Source: Ceratothoa steindachneri (lineage: Eukaryota > Arthropoda > Malacostraca > Isopoda > Cymothoidae). Taken from it: a DNA stretch of 64,000 bases. The stretch lies in the NCBI GenBank assembly GCA_963969495.1, contig OZ018321.1:108887212-108951211 (forward strand), in the 5' to 3' direction. Shown in pieces: positions 11,278-64,000 of this stretch. The translations under genes and the position numbers were made by a program. Position 1 is the stretch's first letter. The number at the start of each line of letters is the position of its first letter. Below the pieces are notes generated by a model. It was not told where the DNA came from and ran no database searches. It saw only the letters and a program-made list of their open reading frames with translations.

Positions 11278-13575
11278 GGAGGTTGGGCTCGCCATGCGAG
11301 TCTTTTCCTCCCTCCGCCTCGAAACTTTAGGCGGGCGTTGCGGCTTCGGAGGCGGGGGGCCCTCTTTTCGAGGAACCACCGTCTCCGAGCCACTCGCTCC
11401 ACCTCGGGGCGTGGGCAAAGGGGCCGAAGCTCCTTTGTTGCTGTCCTCCTTTCGGGGAACAGCTTTAGGAACCCCGGAAGATGGCCTAGCGACCATCTTC
11501 AGGGGTGTTGCCTCCTGTGAGTCTAACGACTCGGTGGAGGCGCGTGGCCGTTTCGCTTTACGCGAAACGGTCACGCTGGGGGAAGAGGGGGGAGCCCTGG
11601 TTTTAGCCGGGGCAGGGTATGAACCCTTTTTGCCGCCAGCTTTACCAGGGGAGCGCCCAGGTTGGGTAGAGCCCACAGAAGGGCTCCGAATGGGCGCGGA
11701 AACAACCGTGCTCGTTGGCCTGGATGGGCCAGGAGCAGAGGGTGCCTTTCTAACTATTGAGGCATATGACGTCCCAGGCAGAGCCGGGCGCGCCAGGACC
11801 AAGTCCTTTGCCTCGCGGAATGAGAGTCGATCCTGGGCCTGAACGGCCAGGATTTCTTTCTCAAGGAGATATGCACCACATTGCTTCGAAGAAGCAGGGT
11901 GCGGCTCTCCGCAATTGACACACTTGGCCACACACGATTTGGACTTATCGTGTGCGACCTTGGAGCAATTTACACAGACTTCGGGTGACCCCGATTTTGC
12001 GCGTCTACATGATCGATTCGTATGGCCGAAGCGGTGGCAGTAATAGCACCGCCGCGGCAGTGGCACGAATGCCTTCACGCGGTAGCGGTACCAACCGGCA
12101 TGCACCGACTCAGGGAGCTTGTCACAGTCGAACGTGACGAAGAGTGTAGGGGTGGGTCTCGAGGCCCCTCCCTGTTTTCTCATCACACGCTCGACCTTGA
12201 CCGCCCCATGGTCGGCCAGCTCTAGGGTGATGTCCTCAATGGAGTAGTCAACGAGTTCCCTCGCATAAACTACTCCTTTCACAAAGTTCATGGTAGAGTG
12301 CGGCGTCACACTCACCGGGGTGCCATGAAGTGTCCGAAGAGCACTTATCTTGGCCGCCTCGGCGGGATTCGCCAGAAGGCTCCCGTCCGAGAAACGGGTT
12401 ACCTTCGGCTCTCTACCAATTGCACTAGCTAATCCTCTCCTCTGATGGATCATGTTGCCCTTGGACAACATGGTGCCATCAGTGGAGCGAATAACGAGGA
12501 AGCGTTTGAAGCCAGCGGGCTCGAAAACGCCAGGTAACCTCTGAATCAGGGGCCCCGATGTCATCGAGGCTCCGCCCTGTGCATTCTTGGTCTTAGTCGT
12601 AGTCATGGGCTCCGCACACGAGGGGGTAGAGGGGCCGGATGTGCCGATCTTGGCTTGGTCGCCTACCAAAGTGGCAGCAGACCCATCCGTCCCCGCAGCC
12701 CCCGCGGATGGAGAGGAGCCCCGAGTCTTCTTCGTCTTTTGAGTCTTTTTCTTTTTAGGAGAGGAGGGCGGGGAATGAACCCGCTTTTCACCTCCGCCGG
12801 CAGAAGTCCCCAGGCCAGATGGACCAGCCTCAGCCAGGTCCCTCTCCGAAATGGAGAAGGTCCTGGTTGTCGTAGGGGCACCTGTCGGAGGAGATCCCTC
12901 CCCTCCTTCTACTGCCTCGGAGCCCTCAGCCATTTGAGGAGGACCTTGCATAGGGGCGGATTCGGGTTCGGTGCTTGGCGCCGAGCCCGAATTCCCCCCC
13001 ATGGAAGGCCCTACCGTCTGGGGCTGGGTCTCCTCAAGGACCATGTCTATCACAGGAGGGGCCTCCAGTTGGCCATCCCCTCCCAGGACATCGCAGGTCC
13101 CCTTGGCAGTATTGTCACTAGTCAGGTGGTGTGGGGAGGCACAGGCCTTGACCCCAGCAAGGTTCAAAATTCTTGCCAGCAGGTCTTTTGAGGGAAGCGA
13201 CCGAAGGGGCCTGGCTTCCCTCTCCCCCCTAAGGGGGTTTGCCCTACCGAGCCGCTTGCACGAGGGGCGGTCGGCAATGGGCTGCCTGCTGGCTTTCTTG
13301 GCAGTCCCCTTAGAAAGCAAAGGAGGGACTGCCGCTGGAGATAGGGAGGTGCCCGAAAGCACCTCCAGAGAAGGGGGTGAGGGGGAGTCCCCTACACCCG
13401 TAGGCGTAGGAGAGGAGTAAGCCTCCTCTCCGGTTAAAGAATTATGGAGGGTCCCTTGCGCAAGCACAAGGGGGGGGACCTCCATTTTCTCGGTGGAGCT
13501 GCCCGAGGGCGGCTCCGTAGATGTTTTTGGGGAAGTTGGGGGTTGGGGTTTTTGTTTTTTTTCATACATGGGCAT
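11146..13575 (-). CDS. NL1-b ORF1: intact 809-residue zinc-knuckle protein
   Basis: This is the only uninterrupted ORF1 in the window. It starts at a true ATG (13573-13575, MPMYEKKQKP) and ends at 11146. Residues 1 to about 330 are low complexity (Pro, Ser, Thr, Gly, with Lys clusters such as KKKKTQKTKKT). About 340-510 is a compact region (LPGVFEPAGFKRFLVIRS, FSDGSLLANP, STMNFVKGVVY) that may form the RNA-binding fold usual in such proteins. About 520-580 holds three CCHC knuckles, then EKEILAVQAQDRLSFREAKD. The tail is basic. The role, inferred from the family, is RNP formation and chaperoning of the element RNA. Nothing shows that it is expressed. Confidence 0.85.
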   Translation of the reverse strand: MPMYEKKQKPQPPTSPKTSTEPPSGSSTEKMEVPPLVLAQGTLHNSLTGEEAYSSPTPTGVGDSPSPPSLEVLSGTSLSPAAVPPLLSKGTAKKASRQPIADRPSCKRLGRANPLRGEREARPLRSLPSKDLLARILNLAGVKACASPHHLTSDNTAKGTCDVLGGDGQLEAPPVIDMVLEETQPQTVGPSMGGNSGSAPSTEPESAPMQGPPQMAEGSEAVEGGEGSPPTGAPTTTRTFSISERDLAEAGPSGLGTSAGGGEKRVHSPPSSPKKKKTQKTKKTRGSSPSAGAAGTDGSAATLVGDQAKIGTSGPSTPSCAEPMTTTKTKNAQGGASMTSGPLIQRLPGVFEPAGFKRFLVIRSTDGTMLSKGNMIHQRRGLASAIGREPKVTRFSDGSLLANPAEAAKISALRTLHGTPVSVTPHSTMNFVKGVVYARELVDYSIEDITLELADHGAVKVERVMRKQGGASRPTPTLFVTFDCDKLPESVHAGWYRYRVKAFVPLPRRCYYCHRFGHTNRSCRRAKSGSPEVCVNCSKVAHDKSKSCVAKCVNCGEPHPASSKQCGAYLLEKEILAVQAQDRLSFREAKDLVLARPALPGTSYASIVRKAPSAPGPSRPTSTVVSAPIRSPSVGSTQPGRSPGKAGGKKGSYPAPAKTRAPPSSPSVTVSRKAKRPRASTESLDSQEATPLKMVARPSSGVPKAVPRKEDSNKGASAPLPTPRGGASGSETVVPRKEGPPPPKPQRPPKVSRRREEKTRMASPTSPNKSSKATALCPANSARGSAPGKRTAIPVRVFNSRRAPASPPS

Positions 13576-14076
13576 GGTGACCCTCTTTTGATTACGGGAC
13601 GCAATAGCTCATCACCTCTCGCAGTTGCCCGCACTGCGAGAGGTGCTTACAAGCCCGGCAGAGCCAGGCGCCGCCATTCGGGACCACCCCTCCCGCCTGG
13701 TGGCCTGGCAGTCCTTCGACACGGCGTAAAAAATATAGGTTGTGAAGAGGAGAGGAAAAGGGATGTGAGGAAGATGTGGGTGGGGATGAAGCAGGTTGTT
13801 AAAAAAAAACCCATCCCGAACCGGAGCTGAGGGGTTAGGGAACAATGTCCCCTCCCCCCCTCAGCCCCGATCCGGGGTGGTTGGCTTGAGAAGAAGGTCA
13901 GCATTCTACCCTGTGAAATTAGAGGCTGACCAGAGAAAGTTGTGGGAGAGGTTGTATGAAAAGCGACGAGGTAGGGGAGAAATCGGGCTATCTGAAGGAA
14001 GGAAGAGAGGCTAAGCTGGGGCCGGACGGAGCGCTGGATCCCGTCAGCACGGCGGCCAGGATGGCAAATCGCCGCG

Positions 14077-14088
14077 CCCCTTACGGGG
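14077..14088 (-). other. 5'-terminal hairpin of NL1-b
   Basis: Read on the minus strand, the first 12 bases are CCCCGTAAGGGG: a 4-bp stem closing a GUAA loop, which fits the GNRA tetraloop class. The same motif caps NL1-d and NL1-i, where one more G-C pair extends it to GCCCCGTAAGGGGC. Confidence 0.8.
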
Positions 14089-14102
14089 TAGAAGAGGAAA
14101 GA
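14089..14102. repeat. Right target-site duplication of NL1-b
   Basis: Exact copy of 7187-7200, directly after the element's 5' end. Confidence 0.95.
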
Positions 14103-14225
14103 AAGAGGGGTATGTTAAAAGTCTTGTTGGCAGCACCATGGGTACCCTAGGGGGCCCAGGGCTGACCCCCCTCGCCACGAGAAGGCCAGAGCCTCTCTGG
14201 GAACAACCCCTGAAGAAAAGATCCC

Positions 14226-15487
14226 AGAGAGGGAGGAGGTGAAAAGCGACGATGTAGGGACGAAATACAGGCTATCTGAAGGAAGGAAGAGAGGCTAAGC
14301 TGGGGCCGACCTGTCGGAGGAGATCCCTCCCCTCCTTGTACTGACTCGGAGCCCTCAGCCGTTTGAGGAGGACCTTGCATAGGGGCGGATTCGGGTTCGC
14401 TGCTTGGCGCCGAGCCCAGATTTTTCCCCATGGAAGGCCCTACCGTCTGAGGCTGGGTTTCCTCAAGGAACGTCTATCACAGGAGGGGCCTCCAGTTGGC
14501 CATCCCCTCCCAGGACATCGCAGGTCCTCTTAGCAGCGTCAAGAGTCTTTTGTGGGGAGGCACAGGCCTCGACTCCGGCAAGGTTTAATATTCTTGCCAG
14601 CAGGTCTTTTGAGGGAAGCGACTTGGCTTCCCTCTCTCCCCTAAGGGGGTTTGCCCTACCGAGCCGCGGTCGGCAATGGGCTGCCTTTCTTGGCAGTCCC
14701 CTTAGAAAGAAAAGGAGGGACTGCCGCTGGAGATAGGGAGGTGCGTGAAAGCACCTCCAGAGAAGAGGGTGAGGGATCAGGTCTTTTGAGGGAAGCGACC
14801 GAAGGGGCCTGGCTTGGAGGGTGAGGGAAAGTCCCTTTCACCCGTAGGCGTAGGAGGAGTAAGCCTCCTCTCCGGTTAGAGAAATATGGAGGGTCCCCTG
14901 CGCAAGCACAGGGGAGGACCTCCATATTTTCGGTGGAGGTGCCCGAGGTCGGCTCCGTCGATGAGCAAGGGGGAAAATTTTTTTTTAACATCAATTTGCA
15001 TGGTGAACCTAAATTTTCTGCGGGACGCAATAGCTCACCACCTCTCACAGTTGCCCGCACTGAAAGAGGTGCTTACAAGCCTGGCGCCGCCATTTGAGAC
15101 CACCCCTCCCGCCTGGTGGCACCACCTTGAACACGGCGTAAAAGGATAGATTGTGAAGAGGAGAAGAAAAGGGATGTGAGGAAGGTATGGGTGGGGATGA
15201 AGCAGGTTGTTAAAAACAAGCCACCCCAGACCGGAGATCAGGGGTTAGGTAACATTGTTCCTTCCCTCCTCAGCCCCGATCCGGGACGGTTGGCTGAGGT
15301 CAGCATCTACCCTGTGAAATTAGAGGCTGACCAGAGAAACTTGTGGGAGAGGTTGTATGAAAAGCGAGAAAACAAGTGTTTTGAAGGAGGATTCCTGGCG
15401 AATCACTACTGTGCTCCCCTTTCGCAAACCGGGGAGAGATCACTCTACTCCGGCCGGTTTCCGCACAATCTCTCTAACCTCTTGCAT
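14226..15487 (-). mobile_element. NL1-c, scrambled NL1 fragment with an inverted reverse-transcriptase piece
   Basis: Three NL1 parts are joined. 14311-15390 is 5' UTR and N-terminal ORF1 on the minus strand, with internal gaps and repeats. At 14310 the ORF1 text jumps straight to a second piece of 5' UTR (14226-14310). 15391-15487 is about 97 bases of ORF2 reverse-transcriptase sequence on the plus strand, matching the reverse complement of about 9600-9690. No poly(A) end or target duplication was found. Its origin is unclear: template switching, 5' inversion or later rearrangement could each give this. No usable protein is encoded. 14103-14225 was not recognised. Confidence 0.7.
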
Positions 15488-16800
15488 GCATTATTGGGTG
15501 GCTAAGTCCACGGGAAATGTCGCAGCCATCTCCTTCACATGTGGAAGATCCCTCACTTAACTTAATAAAATTACCCCCATTAGAAATAATCACATTCATT
15601 CGGAGGGATGAAAAATAGTATGGGACAAAGCCTTTTTATTGCAACAGGATAACATAACCCCTTGGAAAAAATTTACATAATAATTAGCAAAGTAAATAAT
15701 TACAAATTAATAAATAATCAGTGAGAGCATCAGTCTTTTAGAATATCTGAAGAGGATTAGACAGCGATTTGTACAGAAAGAGAATAAAGAAAAACTCCCA
15801 AGAGGTGATTAATGAATTTTAATAGAAGACTGGGGAACAATATACAAGAAAATAAAGTCGACAAAATAGCATATTATTATTAAAAACAAAGCACCTTAAA
15901 AGCATTTATACTGCAAAAAGATTATTTTTTTTTTAAATATTGAAATGCATTAATTATTCTCATCCTGCCCACTTTTTTTTAAAGCTTATTGTCAAAAAGA
16001 AAAACACATTTTGTCCAACCTATCAATTCTAAGTCATTTGCTCTGGTAAATCATCCTGAGCAAAAGGTTTTCATCTAAGGACACTTGAATATACGAATGT
16101 ACAAAAATCTGAACATTTTGTAGCATGGTTTTGCCGGTTGTACAATGGCATTCATTTTGGGGAGATTTTCTTTGCGAACAAGAAAATAGCTTTCAGAGTT
16201 CAGAAATATTAGAGCCTTAACTCTAAGAAAATAATAATTCAGAAAAGAATTTACCATCCTATAATTGAAAAATCAAAAAGTCGGCATTAATATATGCTGA
16301 GTGGGATGATATATTGGCCATAATCATTTAGCCCGAGATTACAAATTTTAAAAAAACAAAACAAAACGAGATGAGAAATGAGAAAATGACAAAAATTTAG
16401 AGAATATCCTATCACAGTAGATACAAGGAAACCTAAATCCACTTGGTATTATACTTTTCCACACTAATATGAGCAAAGCTATGAATTTTTTTAACCCCTA
16501 TATCGTTTCTAGTTGGACAGTGTATGGACGTATTAAAACCTGGGGAGGTCAATAAAAAATATGGACTATAAAAAAGCGAGGAATGTATGAAAGAAAGCCA
16601 GGAAAGGATTAGTGAAGACGAATACATTTTGTGCAGTTTTAAATCAAGGGAAAACTTAATTCCTCAATTATTACAAAATAGTTCCTATTTTTTTAAGTAC
16701 AGGCAAGGCGAATTAATAAATCTACATGAAATTGTCCACCAAATTATTGGAATGTTTTATTTTAATAAATCCATATAAAATATTAATGGTAAATGGTAGC

Positions 16801-16891
<91 letters not shown>

Positions 16892-17440
16892 TATACATAC
16901 GTATATAAAATTTCAAGAATATTTGTTAAACCCAACCTTTAATAACATTTTAATTCTAGATAAAATCCACCGTCACTTGGATTAACCTCTTCTCAGAACT
17001 ATTAAACACTAACTATCATTGTTTTAGAAACTATTATAGCATATTACAATTGTAGAAAATTTGTATATATAGTATCTATTTTTGTTTGGGGAGTTTTTTT
17101 TCCACTCTCCGATCCTCAACTTAGTGACAAGTTATCGTTAATGTGGACTGCGAACCACTGGAAGCTTATAACACAAAAGCCACTGCAACGTTAATATGGT
17201 GGTCAAAAACCCCCCAACCCATATAAAATTAAGTTTGGCATCTAAGCTTTTCTTCCGAAAAATCGCGGCTGTTTTCAAAACATGGTTTTGAAATGTAGTA
17301 AGCAATATACATATATTAAAAAATGTATCCAATATATAAAAAATGGTTGACACAATGCAATCCATTTACGTATGGAAAACGATATGTTAACTATGGTTAT
17401 TGTAAATAATATTACCTCGTAACCTCAATCATAAGAACAT
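15488..17440. other. AT-rich flank downstream of the myosin gene
   Basis: No gene or element family was recognised here. It contains a TA dinucleotide run with a short CA tail (about 16804-16892). Small frames in this stretch look random. Confidence 0.6.
16804..16892. repeat. (AT)n/(AC)n microsatellite
   Basis: An almost pure AT dinucleotide tract that passes into five or six AC units. Confidence 0.95.
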
Positions 17441-17458
17441 TTGCTTAAAAATTAATAT

Positions 17459-17486
17459 TTTATTTACGAAAACGATCATATTTATT
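17459..17486 (-). promoter_or_regulatory. zip: Candidate poly(A) signals of the myosin gene
   Basis: On the minus strand AATAAA occurs at 17486-17481 and again at 17464-17459, about 225 and 250 bases after the stop codon. Either would give a short 3' UTR. No cleavage site can be proven from sequence. Confidence 0.45.
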
Positions 17487-17709
17487 CAAATATCTCATGT
17501 AGATGCTTTTGTGTTCAGATTCTCTCACACAGACTCACATACAATGTACTGATCATTGAGAAAGCAAGAAATTTAGCTATCAAAACAAGCGCATACTTCA
17601 TCTGATTAAACTCGGGTATCTATGGCCATTACTTTCCTTCGAAAGGTGATATCATAAAAAGGAAAAATTCTAAAATAAATGTACAGTAGTGATAACGTTC
17701 CGAGACCAC

Positions 17710-63767
<46,058 letters not shown>

Positions 63768-64000
63768 CTGAAGAGGAGAAAGTTCAATGATAAGAAAGAT
63801 AAACGCTAATATACAACACCAAAGTTTTCCTTTTTAATCCATTTAATAATAAGTTTTCCACGAGGGCCCATCACTCAGAGGGTAAGGAAGATGTATCGAC
63901 GCAGATCTTCCTAGACGGCGCACAATTGTTCACAAATGAGCTGCAACGGTCGCGGCCCAACCTACACGGCAATCTTGTCGTTAACGGGAGCAGATGACAT
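63768..64000. other. myosin intron, continues beyond the window
   Basis: No further myosin exon is found on the minus strand here. Confidence 0.6.

Larger units (their letters stand above)
7201..14088 (-). mobile_element. NL1-b, full-length non-LTR retrotransposon (6,888 bp)
   Basis: This is the reference copy for the family in this window. It has perfect 14-bp target duplications, a poly(A) tail (plus-strand T-run from 7201), a ~240-base 3' UTR, ORF2 from about 11277 to 7437, ORF1 from 13575 to 11146, and a ~510-base 5' UTR ending in the hairpin CCCCGTAAGGGG at 14077-14088. Both ends being intact shows insertion by complete target-primed reverse transcription. ORF2 carries a nonsense codon and a short deletion, so the copy is not autonomous. 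It sits in the leader or flank of NL2, downstream of the myosin gene. Confidence 0.95.

Noticed and set aside
1..14088. 1-4467 and 9639-14088 as a segmental duplication
   Set aside because: NL1-b has its own perfect target duplication and poly(A) end, so the likeness is that of two insertions of one family.
63961..64000. A further upstream myosin exon at the right edge
   Set aside because: The minus-strand frame stops after about 12 codons and shows no motor motif.

Overview
The window looks like nuclear DNA of an arthropod, most likely a crustacean (the decapod guess is inference). Its one cellular gene is the 3' four-fifths of the non-muscle myosin II heavy chain (Drosophila zipper type), on the minus strand with seventeen coding exons between about 17.7 and 63.8 kb. 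All exon joins were worked out by hand and keep the reading frame. Together they encode about 1,619 residues, from the middle of the motor domain to the stop codon. The first third or so of the motor lies beyond the right edge.

Nearly everything else is transposable elements, many nested. The dominant family (called NL1 here) is a non-LTR retrotransposon of the RNase H-bearing I/LOA-like group. It has a long ORF1 with three CCHC zinc knuckles and an ORF2 with endonuclease, reverse transcriptase, RNase H and a C-terminal zinc finger. There are nine or ten NL1 pieces, and every one with a clear direction is on the minus strand, the same strand as the myosin gene. One is full length with a perfect 14-bp target duplication (7201-14088), one is nearly full length with a 12-bp duplication (24204-30828), and one is half of a head-to-tail dimer (50582-58872).

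Layout: 1-15.5 kb is downstream of the gene and holds NL1-a (cut by the window edge), a second non-LTR family NL2 that NL1-a interrupts, full-length NL1-b, and a scrambled NL1 fragment. 15.5-17.7 kb holds the downstream flank, the 3' UTR and the terminal exon. The 17.4-kb last intron (17843-35293) contains a Tigger-like DNA element enclosing a Penelope-like remnant, a candidate alternative terminal exon, NL1-d, a mariner remnant, a tRNA-derived SINE, an RTE-like remnant and nested old NL1 pieces. 35-48 kb carries the coiled-coil, neck and motor exons, with a decayed reverse transcriptase and one short NL1 insertion in their introns. The 15.4-kb intron at 47821-63188 holds a hAT DNA transposon (50560-62915) split near its left end by the NL1 dimer. 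The last two motor exons in the window follow.

No CRISPR, bacterial operon, rRNA or intact tRNA is seen. The observations most worth checking are a candidate alternative myosin tailpiece exon at 22112-22271, the 5' GNRA-capped hairpin and conserved 3' stem-loop of NL1, repeated 12-bp slippage deletions that remove an RNase H catalytic aspartate, an ORF2 without a usable AUG, and the two-subfamily NL1 dimer.
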